Under the pieces are notes generated by a model, which saw nothing but the letters and a program-made list of their open reading frames with translations, had not been told where the DNA came from and did not search any database. The translations under genes were made by a program, and so were the position numbers. This document shows positions 32,561-40,651 of a stretch of 48,842 nucleotides of DNA, piece after piece. Origin of the DNA: Lachnospiraceae bacterium (GTDB lineage Bacteria; Bacillota; Clostridia; Lachnospirales; Lachnospiraceae); NCBI GenBank assembly GCA_030526405.1, contig JAUNCZ010000020.1, positions 1 through 48,842 on the forward strand. Direction: 5' to 3'. Position 1 is the first letter of the stretch. The number at the start of each line of letters is the position of its first letter.

Positions 32561-33373
32561 ATGAAGAGTAAAAATATCAAAAAAGGATTATTAGCAAGTG
32601 CCCTGTTATGTGGAGCGCTGCTTGTCGGATGTGGCAATACCACTGTGAAAAAGGATACGGATACCTTATATCAGGTTGCGCTGCTTCAGTCTCTCACTGC
32701 AGGACAGTATGACGGAGTAGTTACAGTGGAGGAACTCAGCAAACACGGAGATATTGGATTAGGTACATTTGATGCCATCAATGGAGAGATGATCGTGCTG
32801 GATGGTGTGGTATATCAGGCATTGGGAGATGGAACCATCGCAAAGGCAGATATGAAGGAAACAGTTCCCTTTGCCACCGTGACCTATATGGATGAAGACA
32901 TTTCTGTTAAGGATTTCGAATCAGATGATATGAATGCATTAAAATCCCAGTTGGATGATATTGTGAAGGAGAATGGTGCAAATTATTTCTATATGATCAG
33001 AATGGACGGCAGCTGTGATGAAATTAAAGTACGTTCAGAGCTGAAGCAGGAAAAACCATATAAATCCCTGGATGTGGTACTGGCCTCTGATCAGAGGGAG
33101 TACGAGTATACCGATTCAGAAGGAACACTGGTGGCATTATACTGTCCGTCATACATGGATAAACTCAATACACCGGGATGGCATTTTCATTATCTGTCAG
33201 CTGATAAAACCACAGGCGGTCATGTTCTGGATGTGAAGGGCTTTACAGGAGATCTGAAGATGGATAAGTTCACAGAGTTTAAGATGGTGTGCCCGGAGAA
33301 TGAGATTTTCGATTCCCTGGATCTTGCCGTGGACCAGAAGGATCGCATCAAAGAAGTAGAGCAGGGAAAATGA
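32561..33373 (+). CDS. alsD: Acetolactate decarboxylase, exported lipoprotein form
   Basis: Decarboxylates 2-acetolactate to acetoin. The N-terminus is a lipoprotein signal with the lipobox ALLVGCGN; the mature enzyme has the family markers YQVALLQSLTAGQYDG, GDIGLGTFDAINGEM and the zinc-binding GWHFHYLSADKTTGGHVLD. A surface location is unusual: most acetolactate decarboxylases are cytoplasmic, though secreted forms are known. No acetolactate synthase is adjacent. Start at ATG 32561 follows GGAAAGAAAAGT. Its stop overlaps the start of the next membrane gene (ATGA). Confidence 0.88.
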   Translation: MKSKNIKKGLLASALLCGALLVGCGNTTVKKDTDTLYQVALLQSLTAGQYDGVVTVEELSKHGDIGLGTFDAINGEMIVLDGVVYQALGDGTIAKADMKETVPFATVTYMDEDISVKDFESDDMNALKSQLDDIVKENGANYFYMIRMDGSCDEIKVRSELKQEKPYKSLDVVLASDQREYEYTDSEGTLVALYCPSYMDKLNTPGWHFHYLSADKTTGGHVLDVKGFTGDLKMDKFTEFKMVCPENEIFDSLDLAVDQKDRIKEVEQGK

Positions 33374-33690
33374 TGAAAAATGGAAAAGTTTTTTCAATGA
33401 TTATTCTTATATTGAATAGTATCGGAGTTCTTCTCCTGTTGTTTTATGGAGTTCCTTTGCTTACCCATGATACCACAGTGATGAATCCGGATGCTATGTT
33501 GCCCTTTGAGGAATGGGACAGGGCCGGCATGATGCTGACGGTTCTGTTCTTTCCTCTTACGATTGTGGACACCCTCTGGTTTCTTATGGAAAAAGCAAGG
33601 CACAGGGCGGTGAGGGCGTTTTGTTTTGCACCTAGTGTACTATGTCTGATTCTGGTACTGGTGTACTTGCTTTCAGCCCTTGCACAGTAA
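33370..33690 (+). CDS. Small membrane protein, three helices
   Basis: A 106-residue protein with hydrophobic segments FSMIILILNSIGVLLLLFYG, MMLTVLFFPLTIVDTLWFL and APSVLCLILVLVYLLSAL. I do not recognise a family. Its start overlaps the alsD stop by four bases (ATGA), so it is translationally coupled to the exported decarboxylase. Confidence 0.75.
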   Translation: MMKNGKVFSMIILILNSIGVLLLLFYGVPLLTHDTTVMNPDAMLPFEEWDRAGMMLTVLFFPLTIVDTLWFLMEKARHRAVRAFCFAPSVLCLILVLVYLLSALAQ

Positions 33691-33793
33691 ATTCTCAAAG
33701 AATTTATGAAATAATTTTTTCCTTTTGCAACATTTGGTGGCTGTCATCTGTATATAAAGCAGAAGGGTACTTAAACCAACAACAAAGAGGCAC

Positions 33794-33870
33794 AGCAATT
33801 CTGATAGGAAGATGTCAGCTAAAGCAGACCAGAATCTCGCGCCAAGCCTCACGTACCTTCGAATTAAATA
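33794..33870. repeat. Diverged copy (B) of the 96-bp structured repeat
   Basis: Contains CAATTCTGATAGGAAGATGT, CAGCTAAAGCAGACCAGAAT and CGCGCCAAGCCTC, close to the 36.5/44.6 kb consensus, with a changed right end. It lies between a membrane gene and a lipoprotein gene, ending 18 bp before the latter's start. Confidence 0.8.
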
Positions 33871-33888
33871 TAGAAAGGACATAGTAAC

Positions 33889-34488
33889 ATGAAAGCAAAA
33901 AGAATTATGGCAACCGTATTATGTATCACAGCAATGGCAGCATTTACAGCCTGTGGAGTACCTGGAAAGGGAGATAATCCTGCCGGAGCAAGTAGTATTT
34001 CCGGCTCCGATCAGGTGAAAGAAAATGATGAAGGAGTAATTGTTGTAGGAGAGGATGAATCCACCTGGAGTCCAAATGCCATGGAAGAAAAGGGAAGTGT
34101 TGAGATTCCCAATCCCTGGATTGAATGCCAGAGCCTCGATGAAGCGGAAAAACTTGTGGGTTATTCCTTCCAGGTGCCGGAAGTGATAGCTGGTTATGAG
34201 AAGGGAATCATAGAGGTGCTGGAACAGCGCATGATTCAGATGATCTATGTGAATGGAGAGGAATCTGTTGTGATAAGAAAAGCCTTATCTGCAGAAGATC
34301 CCAGTGGTGACTTTAATGAATATGCAGAAGAGACAACCATTTCGGTTGGAGAAAATCAGGTAACTATGAAAGGAGAAAACGGAATGGTGAATCTTGCAAT
34401 CTGGTTCGATGGCGAGTATGCGTATTCCGTAAATACACCGGAAATGAGTGCAGAGGATGTTGCTGCGCTGGTAGAGCAGGTAAAATAA
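33889..34488 (+). CDS. Lipoprotein with the same ectodomain as the nearby anti-sigma protein
   Basis: A 199-residue lipoprotein: lipobox AAFTACGV near residue 22, an acidic Ser/Gly-rich linker, then a DUF4367-like domain. Its VVIRKALSAEDPSGDFNEYA parallels LIYRKGVGTEDISGDYSEYE in the anti-sigma-like gene at 35276, and both end in an -ED-A-LVE-V segment. The two proteins therefore share a domain on the outside of the membrane, one anchored by lipid and the other by a helix. It precedes the sigma/anti-sigma pair by 100 bp. Confidence 0.78.
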   Translation: MKAKRIMATVLCITAMAAFTACGVPGKGDNPAGASSISGSDQVKENDEGVIVVGEDESTWSPNAMEEKGSVEIPNPWIECQSLDEAEKLVGYSFQVPEVIAGYEKGIIEVLEQRMIQMIYVNGEESVVIRKALSAEDPSGDFNEYAEETTISVGENQVTMKGENGMVNLAIWFDGEYAYSVNTPEMSAEDVAALVEQVK

Positions 34489-34590
34489 CCACAGGATAAG
34501 AAAGGCAGACTGGAGTACCCGAATCCTATCAAGTAAAAGCACTGATGCACAGCTTCACAATACTATGCGCGAAATACAAAGGAGTAAGGA

Positions 34591-35289
34591 ATGGAAAATA
34601 CTGGTGTATGGCTGAATACGCCCTGGGGAGAATTCTTGCAAAAATTTGCAGATGCAATGGTTTGTTTATTTGAGGTGTTGGGCAGAAAAACAGCAGATCT
34701 ATTGTTCTCCGGAAAAGAAAACCGGCTGAAGACTATTTCGTCTCAATGGATTTTGTCAGAAAAAAGGGTAGATACAAAATACCGAACCGCATCAGAACAT
34801 GGTTCTGCTACAGGACAGATGACTTCGGTGGAGCAGGCGTTGGATCAATATGGCAATGCAATTCTGAGGCTGGCCTATTCCTACCTTCACAATATGTCTG
34901 ATGCGGAGGATATTCTTCAGGATACGCTGATCAAGTACATGCAGACTGCCCCTGAATTCGAAAATGAAGCCCACAGGAAAGCCTGGCTTCTTCGTGTGGC
35001 AGCCAATCTTTCAAAAAACAGGATACAGTATAATCAGCTGCGTGAAACGGATGAGCTGGCGGAAACTCTTATTGCAGAGGTGAAAAATGATCTTTCGTTT
35101 CTCTGGGAGGCGGTAAAGGCACTGCCACATAAATACAGAGAGGCTATCCATCTGTTTTATCAGGAGGGATACTCCAGCAAGGAAATCAGCAGGATATTAA
35201 GACGCAACGAAAGCAGCATTCGTTCTGATTTACGAAGAGGACGGGAAAAGCTGAAAGAAATACTGAAGGAGGCGTATGATTTTGAGTAG
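34591..35289 (+). CDS. ECF-type sigma factor with an extra N-terminal segment
   Basis: A 232-residue sigma-70-like factor. Region 2 is at about 80-150 (AILRLAYSYLHNMSDAEDIL, AWLLRVAANLSKNR) and region 4 at about 165-230 (PHKYREAIHLFYQEGYSSKE, then RRNESSIRSDLRRGREKLKE). Typical ECF factors are about 160-180 residues and start near MTSVEQALDQYG; here 75 more residues precede that point with a good ribosome site (AAAGGAGTAAGGA). The N-terminal part has no recognised family. It overlaps the anti-sigma gene by 14 bases, the standard arrangement. Confidence 0.85.
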   Translation: MENTGVWLNTPWGEFLQKFADAMVCLFEVLGRKTADLLFSGKENRLKTISSQWILSEKRVDTKYRTASEHGSATGQMTSVEQALDQYGNAILRLAYSYLHNMSDAEDILQDTLIKYMQTAPEFENEAHRKAWLLRVAANLSKNRIQYNQLRETDELAETLIAEVKNDLSFLWEAVKALPHKYREAIHLFYQEGYSSKEISRILRRNESSIRSDLRRGREKLKEILKEAYDFE

Positions 35290-35932
35290 GTCCTATCATG
35301 AGATTATGGAAAAAATAGAAGTGACTGAGGAAATGCGCAGTCGAATTCTTTCTAATGTGGCTTCAAAGACTGAGGAAAGACCTGCAAAGATCATTCCTTT
35401 CAGGAGGGTGCGGAAAATTGCCACCATAGCTGCTTGCCTTGCCCTTCTTCTTCTCAGCGGAACTGTGCTGAAACAGGTGGTTCACCTGGGGAAAACTCAA
35501 CCGGAAGAGATGATTCTGAGTCCTGTTGGAACCATGGTTGAATGTAGTTCTGTAAAGGAACTGACAGAAAATGCGGGATTTTCCATGGAGGAAGTAATGA
35601 ATCTGCCTTTTGATGCGGATTCGGTATCCTACACCTGGGACGGTCTGTCTGTGGCTGAAATCATGTATACTGGCAGTGAGAATAGCCTGATTTATCGAAA
35701 GGGTGTCGGTACTGAGGATATTTCCGGTGATTATTCTGAGTATGAGCAGGTGAGAAAGGATTCTGTTGGGGATATTTCCGTCACTGTCAAGGGAAATCAG
35801 AATCTGTATGTCCTTGCAACCTGGTGTCGGGATGGATATTCCTATGCAATCAGCCTGGAACAGGGAATTGCACTGGAAGATATGAGGTCACTGGTAGAAG
35901 GAGTTTCAAAATCAGATCATCATAGTAATTGA
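35276..35932 (+). CDS. Anti-sigma-like membrane protein with DUF4367-like ectodomain
   Basis: A 218-residue single-pass protein: about 45 cytoplasmic residues (IMEKIEVTEEMRSRILSNVA), one helix (IATIAACLALLLLSGTVL) and an outer DUF4367-like domain. It overlaps the sigma factor gene and so probably binds and inhibits that factor until an outside signal arrives. The ectodomain resembles the lipoprotein encoded at 33889. The start could be ATG 35276 or TTG 35282, which sits better relative to AAGGAGG. Confidence 0.8.
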   Translation: MILSRSYHEIMEKIEVTEEMRSRILSNVASKTEERPAKIIPFRRVRKIATIAACLALLLLSGTVLKQVVHLGKTQPEEMILSPVGTMVECSSVKELTENAGFSMEEVMNLPFDADSVSYTWDGLSVAEIMYTGSENSLIYRKGVGTEDISGDYSEYEQVRKDSVGDISVTVKGNQNLYVLATWCRDGYSYAISLEQGIALEDMRSLVEGVSKSDHHSN

Positions 35933-36451
35933 TACTTCCCTTTTCCGATTTTGATAACAAGGTTATCCTTTTCAAATTGATTTAAAATTCGTTGAAGCTG
36001 TCTCGGACTGCAATGAAGTCTGTAGGCAGCTTTTTCGATTCCATGTAAGGTTTTGTTTTCGCATTTGTATTTCAAATAATTCAAAATACGCTCAGACAGT
36101 GAGGAGGGAGCAGCATCGTTATTGGTTATGGAGATCATCTTAGTTGCCATTGTGGACGCAATCAGCTGTAGAAAAGCGTTGTTATTCAGCAGTTTTTCTC
36201 TGTAGGTAGCTGTATCCATTGCAATGGTTGTCAGCTGGCTTGAGGCTTCTGCAATTACATTGCTTTCCCCGGTGGTGAAGAAATCCATCTCGCCAATGAT
36301 ATAATTTTCATTGCCTGTAGAAAGGCTGTAGGAACTGCCATCATCCCGAATGAAGGAGATGGACAGACTGCCATTAACAACCACCTGAAAAAGTGTGTGG
36401 TTGGAAATACATTCGCCGGTTTCATATTCAATTAAGAAGAGCGGAACATCT
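35920..36451 (-). pseudogene. Crp/Fnr-family regulator lacking its N-terminus, cut by repeat copy C
   Basis: The conserved part has a cNMP-binding-like domain (VVNGSLSISFIRDDGSSYSL, IIGEMDFF) and a C-terminal helix-turn-helix (YRLHCSPRQLQRILNQF). Upstream of GTG 36384 the frame continues without a start through LFLIEYETGECISNHTLF, typical early Crp/Fnr sequence, and into the 96-bp repeat at 36452, where it meets a stop. So the first 20-30 residues and the start were probably lost when the repeat arrived. A shortened protein from GTG 36384 could still be made. It points toward the anti-sigma gene and overlaps its end by 13 bases. Confidence 0.75.
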
Positions 36452-36547
36452 AACGCTCCGCGAGGATGCGCAGCGATTCTGATGGGAAGATATCAGCTAA
36501 AGCTGACCAGAATCGCGCGCCAAGTCTCCGCAAGCGTCGACTTGAAT
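36452..36547. repeat. 96-bp structured repeat, copy C
   Basis: Identical over 96 bases to copy D at 44628-44723. It begins AACGCTCCGCGAGGATGCGC and ends GCAAGCGTCGACTTGAAT. GCGATTCTG pairs with CAGAATCGC around an inner CAGC-TAAA-GCTG hairpin. Minus-strand translation gives the peptide GARFWSALADIFPSESLRI, which also appears at copy D, a frequent spurious ORF. It joins a truncated Crp/Fnr gene to the MATE gene. Confidence 0.9.
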
Positions 36548-36588
36548 ATAGGATAAACTGCGTTGGAAAACAATAAAGAGGAGAGAAA

Positions 36589-37712
36589 ATGATGAACAAC
36601 GTATTTGAAGAAAAGAGTATTCCAAAAGCAGTTTTGAAACTTGGAATACCGGCAATGTTAGGTTCTCTGACCACACTGATCTATAACATAGCCGACACCT
36701 ATTTTGTTGCTCTCACAAAGGAGCCGGCAATGATCGCAGCGGTTACTCTCTGTGTTCCTGTTTTGCTGATTATTATGTCCATTGCTTGCATTTTCGGAAT
36801 GGGTGGAAGCTCTGTAATTGCCAGAATGATTGGCGAGGGAAGACAGGAGGATTCTGCAAAATGCTTCAATTTCTGTACCTATGCCATGGCAATTGTTGGT
36901 TTGCTGGTACTGGTATTGGGTCTGCTATTTTCAAAACAGATTGCTGGCATTGCCACTTCCTTTGGTTTTGTCTGTGCATCCTTCTATTATCTGATTTGTC
37001 TTGCAATCCAGGAAAAAAAGAAAAATGCTCTTGTGAAGATGTCTCCAAAAAACTTTTCCATGGAAAAAAGAATGGTTGCCAATGTGATCAAAATCGGTAT
37101 TCCAGGGGCATTGATTACAGTAATGCTGAGTCTGTCCAACATCGTATTAAACAACTTTATCGGAATCTATGGTTCCAATGCAGTTGCCTCCTATGGAATT
37201 GCCTATAAAATCGACATGTTTCCTATTATGCTCTCTGTAGGCTTATCCCAGGGAACAGCACCATTGGTGGGATATTACTATGGACAGAGGAATGAAAAGA
37301 ATCTTTCTAAGGCAATGAAAACGGGCACAGTCTATGGAATGATCCTTGGGGCATTTTTTACAGCAATACTGTTTTTCGGCAATCGCCTGTTTGCAGGAGT
37401 GTTCCTTTCTGAGGAGGGACTGATTGCACAGACAGAATGGTTTTTAAGATTGCTTTGCTTCCATGCACCATTACTTGGAATCATCAACATGGTAACTGCA
37501 TATTTCCAGGCCCTGGGAAAAGCAACCAATTCACTGATTATTACAATTCTGAGAAATCGGTTCTTTTTATTCCGGGAGTAGCAATACTGAACTATCTGTT
37601 TGGATTGAACGGCGTATTATTAACACAGCTGGTGGTGGAAGTTTTCATTTCCCTGATCTGTATTCTGCTGTATACACGTAATAAACCTGTGAAAGTACTG
37701 GCAAAACAGTAA
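36589..37712 (+). pseudogene. MATE-family efflux transporter with internal deletion and frameshift
   Basis: The N-terminal MATE half starts normally (KLGIPAMLGSLTTLIYNIAD, MGGSSVIARMIGEGRQEDS). At about residue 120 the sequence jumps from LLFSKQIAGI to ATSFGFVCASFYYLICLAI, losing some 60-70 residues of a typical 440-460-residue protein. Near 37554 the frame shifts: in the other frame KSVLFIPGVAILNYLFG continues to a stop at 37710-37712. A single missing A in GAGAAATCGG restores it (ILRKSVLF). MATE proteins export drugs or metabolites using Na+ or H+. The gene is therefore doubly broken. Confidence 0.87.
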
Positions 37713-37769
37713 AAATATCATAAAATACTGAAAGGACGCAGTCTGTCAGGTGTATGGCCCCAAAAGTTT

Positions 37770-37817
37770 GGATAATAAGCGGGAATCCTCGGTAATTCAA
37801 ATACCGATGTAATTCAC
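37770..37817. repeat. Short copy of the hairpin-ended mobile element
   Basis: GGATAATAAGCGGGAATCC continues to TCGGTAA, a short loop, then TACCGATGTAATTCAC. The same two ends occur at 46502-46528 and 46691-46707, but there they enclose about 160 bp. CGGTA and TACCG form the stem. Confidence 0.8.
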
Positions 37818-37839
37818 ACTTACAGGTCGAACAATTGGG

Positions 37840-37868
37840 AGGCACCTCCGGGCTGCCTTTCTTTTTTT
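37840..37868 (+). terminator. Terminator after the MATE remnant
   Basis: AGGCA at 37840-37844 pairs with TGCCT at 37854-37858, with a CACCTCCGGG loop region and a CTTTTTTT tract. Confidence 0.6.
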
Positions 37869-37973
37869 GTGTGATATTAATGTGCAAATGGTCCTTCTTT
37901 CTGTTATTATAAATCTGTGTTAAAACCAATGGGCTTGCGTAGAAATACAGTCGAGTTGAAGGGAAGAGGATAA

Positions 37974-38348
37974 ATGTTTGAGCAGGACTATGTAATGAGA
38001 CTGATTAAAGAAATGGTAAGAACTATTTTAAAGCTGTTATTCGATATGGATTCTGATTCATTGTCTGAAGAGTTTTTGGATGAGTCAGAGGAAAAACAGA
38101 AGCTGGATGAGCTCCTTGACATGGTTGACAAAGGGTATATTAATGAGGCAGAAAATGAAATCTATGCAATTGCAGAAGAAGGGAAAAGAACAGATCTGCA
38201 GATTGCGTTACTGTTTTATTCTTATCTGAATGAAAAAACAGATGAATTTCTGGAAGCCCATAATTATCAAAGGGATGAAATTGTGTCTGGTTTGAAAGAT
38301 CTTACTGCAAGCTATGGACTGGATGGATTTGCAGAAATGTATTTGTAA
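37974..38348 (+). CDS. DUF6483-like protein
   Basis: A 124-residue, acidic, all-helical protein (MFEQDYVMRLIKEMVRTILK, LLDMVDKGYINEAENEIYAI). It matches the DUF6483 type of small TPR-like proteins of unknown function. The gene before it is the broken MATE transporter; the next gene follows after 60 bp. Function not evident. Confidence 0.65.
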   Translation: MFEQDYVMRLIKEMVRTILKLLFDMDSDSLSEEFLDESEEKQKLDELLDMVDKGYINEAENEIYAIAEEGKRTDLQIALLFYSYLNEKTDEFLEAHNYQRDEIVSGLKDLTASYGLDGFAEMYL

Positions 38349-38410
38349 ATGGAAAAAGAAAGGTACTATAGTGATATGAAAAATACAGTAAAATCGCAGG
38401 GATAAATACT

Positions 38411-39247
38411 ATGGATAGATTTGTCGATATAAAGAAAAGACTGATTCAATATGCCGAAAATGACGCTGATATGAAAGCAGTCATTTCCATTGGATCCTCT
38501 GCCAGGGCGGAAGTAAAGGCAGATGAATATTCTGATCTGGATCTGATTATTGTCAGTGATAATGTGGATGTGTGGTACTCAGGAGAATACCCCAACCGTC
38601 TGGGTCATGTAACTATCTCTTTCATAGAACCAACATTAGGTGGCGGAAGAGAAAGACGCTGTATCTTTGATGAGGACAGAGATGTGGACATGATCATTTT
38701 TACCCCTGAACAGTTTGAAACGGCCCTCAAAGAGGGGGTGGCTGCCTGGGTAATGAACAGGGGGTATCAGATTCTGTATGATAATAATTCCTATGAAGAG
38801 ATGATTGTGAAATATGTCACTCCCGGACATTCCAATCCACAGATCACAGAAGAAGAGTTTTACAATCTGGTAAACGATTTCTATTTTCACAACATTTGGG
38901 CAGCTAAGAAACTGTTACGAGGTGAATTGTGGTCCGCCAAGATGTGTGTGGATGCCTATTTGAAAAATATTCTTCTTAAAGCGGTTGAACTCTATTGTTA
39001 TGACAGAAACAAGGTTGATGTGTGGCACGATGGAAGATTCCTGGACAGATGGGCAGAAGATAGCATAAAGCATGAGCTGAAGAACTGTTTTGCCCATTAT
39101 GACAAGGCAGATGTGGTACTGGCACTTCAGGCCACAAACAGATTGTTTGAAAGAGTGACCAGGGAAATTGCTGAGAAAAGAGGATACAGTTATCCCCATG
39201 AGGCGGCTGTGTGTGCAAAAAACTATTTAATTGACTTGACTATGTGA
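38411..39247 (+). CDS. Aminoglycoside 6-adenylyltransferase-like protein (ANT(6)/AadE family)
   Basis: A 278-residue nucleotidyltransferase. The N-terminal palm carries SIGSSARAEVKADEYSDLDL, with GS and the metal-binding DLDL pair, and later VDMIIFTPEQF. The C-terminal half (FHNIWAAKKLLRGELWSAKM) is the typical helical domain. Members adenylylate streptomycin, but chromosomal Firmicute versions often do not give resistance. No transposase is next to it, although the surrounding region is repeat-rich. Confidence 0.85.
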   Translation: MDRFVDIKKRLIQYAENDADMKAVISIGSSARAEVKADEYSDLDLIIVSDNVDVWYSGEYPNRLGHVTISFIEPTLGGGRERRCIFDEDRDVDMIIFTPEQFETALKEGVAAWVMNRGYQILYDNNSYEEMIVKYVTPGHSNPQITEEEFYNLVNDFYFHNIWAAKKLLRGELWSAKMCVDAYLKNILLKAVELYCYDRNKVDVWHDGRFLDRWAEDSIKHELKNCFAHYDKADVVLALQATNRLFERVTREIAEKRGYSYPHEAAVCAKNYLIDLTM

Positions 39248-39256
39248 GGCGGATTT

Positions 39257-39892
39257 ATGAAACAATTATACGGAAATATGCAAATGACCTGGTTCAGAGT
39301 GATTCTGTTTGCAATACTTGCAGGGTTCTATACAGGAGCCGTAATGTGTATGCCTTTTCTGTGGGATACTTCATTCCAGGACATCGGAATCTGTTTTGAA
39401 TGGTGGGTAATCTTTGCGGTAATCATTGTTGTAAACTGCGATAAAGGCTGGGAAGCAATGCAGAAAATCTTCCTGTTCTTCCTGATCAGTCAGCCAATGG
39501 TTTATCTGGTAGAGGTGGTATATGGGAAACTTACCTTTGATCTTGGCTGGCATTATTACCGCAGAATATGGCTTCCCATGACATTCCTGACCATTCCTGG
39601 GGGATTGATTGCCTGGTTCTGTAAGAAACAGAATGTGGCAGGTGCCATAATTCTTGGACTGGGTAATACAATTCTGGCATTAGAAGCAATTTCACATGGG
39701 GCAATGGCAGCTAACCGCTTTCCCCATCATATTCTGAGTGTGGTAATTTGCGTTGCTTCCATAATAACCATGAGTATCAATATTCAGAAAGAGAAAAAGA
39801 ACCGTATGGTGGCCCTGTTGTTGCCTGTGGTTTTAACCATAGTATTGATGATCTTTCTGAAAATGAGCGACCGGGTTATTCTGGCAGTATGA
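39257..39892 (+). CDS. Polytopic membrane protein of unknown function (DUF6518-like)
   Basis: A 211-residue protein with about six to seven hydrophobic segments (VILFAILAGFYTGAVMCMPF, WWVIFAVIIVVNC, GAIILGLGNTILALEAIS, LLLPVVLTIVLMIFL). It follows the ANT(6)-like gene by 10 bp and probably shares its mRNA; a terminator follows. I see no transport or enzyme motif. Confidence 0.75.
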   Translation: MKQLYGNMQMTWFRVILFAILAGFYTGAVMCMPFLWDTSFQDIGICFEWWVIFAVIIVVNCDKGWEAMQKIFLFFLISQPMVYLVEVVYGKLTFDLGWHYYRRIWLPMTFLTIPGGLIAWFCKKQNVAGAIILGLGNTILALEAISHGAMAANRFPHHILSVVICVASIITMSINIQKEKKNRMVALLLPVVLTIVLMIFLKMSDRVILAV

Positions 39893-39935
39893 AAAGAATC
39901 GAAGGCAAGGTTTTGAACCGCTGTAAAAGGAAAAA

Positions 39936-39968
39936 AGTCTGGAGCACATCGTGCTACAGGCTTTTTTT
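39936..39968 (+). terminator. Terminator before the TetR gene
   Basis: AGTCTGGAGCAC at 39936-39947 pairs with GTGCTACAGGCT at 39951-39962 (one mismatch, wobble), followed by T7. Confidence 0.85.
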
Positions 39969-40011
39969 CAATGTATTCCAGTATCTGTGTAATGTATTAC
40001 CATTTTCGTGC

Positions 40012-40059
40012 TTGACAAAAACGACACACGTGTCTAAAATAAAAAGTGACACAGATGTC
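40012..40059 (+). promoter_or_regulatory. Autoregulated promoter of the TetR gene with two operators
   Basis: -35 TTGACA at 40012-40017 and -10 TAAAAT at 40035-40040, 17-bp spacer. GACACACGTGTC (40023-40034), a perfect dyad, fills the spacer, and GACACAGATGTC (40048-40059), one base off perfect, lies at the expected transcription start. This is the classic layout for repression by a TetR dimer. Confidence 0.85.
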
Positions 40060-40081
40060 GAAAAAGGAGAGCTGTTTGCTT

Positions 40082-40648
40082 ATGAACAAAAAGGAACGCA
40101 CAAGAGCAGCCATCTTAGATGCAACCTATGGTCTGTTTGCAAGAGATGGATTTAATAAGATTACAATGAAAGATATATGCGATGTGACAGGGATGAGCAG
40201 AGGTGGATTGTATAGTCATTTTGGAAGTACAAAGGAAGTTTTTGAGGCGATTCTGGATAGAATCAATCAAAAAGATGAAATGAATTTTCAGGATGGAATG
40301 GAAGCGGGAATGTCAGCAGTTACGATTCTTGACCATGCACTTACATTGCTGCGAGAAGAAATGGAACATGCAGAAGATTCCCTGTCCCTGGCCATGTATG
40401 AATATGCCTGCTCCTGTCCCGGTGACAGGATGGATCAGCTGAATAAAATGGGCGAAAAAAAATGGAGAGATCTTATTGAATATGGAATGAAAAGAGGTGA
40501 ATTCAACCCGGTAAATGTGGATGAGATCGTAAATGTGATTCTGTATTCGTACCAGGGAGTCCGGATGTGGAGTCGAATTGTAACTATGACAACGGAAGTC
40601 TTTGATGGAATTATTCATCATATCAGAAAACAGCTTGTAAAGGAGTAG
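40082..40648 (+). CDS. TetR-family regulator
   Basis: A 188-residue TetR repressor: N-terminal helix-turn-helix RTRAAILDATYGLFARDGFN through MSRGGLYSHFGSTKEVFEA, then a helical ligand-binding domain. Start at ATG 40082, after AAAAGGAGAG, rather than GTG 40046. Two GACAC-N2-GTGTC-type dyads in its own promoter indicate autoregulation. An acetyltransferase gene follows 3 bp later and is likely co-regulated. Confidence 0.92.
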   Translation: MNKKERTRAAILDATYGLFARDGFNKITMKDICDVTGMSRGGLYSHFGSTKEVFEAILDRINQKDEMNFQDGMEAGMSAVTILDHALTLLREEMEHAEDSLSLAMYEYACSCPGDRMDQLNKMGEKKWRDLIEYGMKRGEFNPVNVDEIVNVILYSYQGVRMWSRIVTMTTEVFDGIIHHIRKQLVKE

Positions 40649-40651
40649 AAT

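Noticed and set aside
36450-36674. Minus-strand ORF containing the peptide RFWSALADIFPSESLRI, also at 44554-44856
   Set aside because: It is only the translation of the 96-bp repeat and its flanks; the downstream part of each ORF is unrelated.
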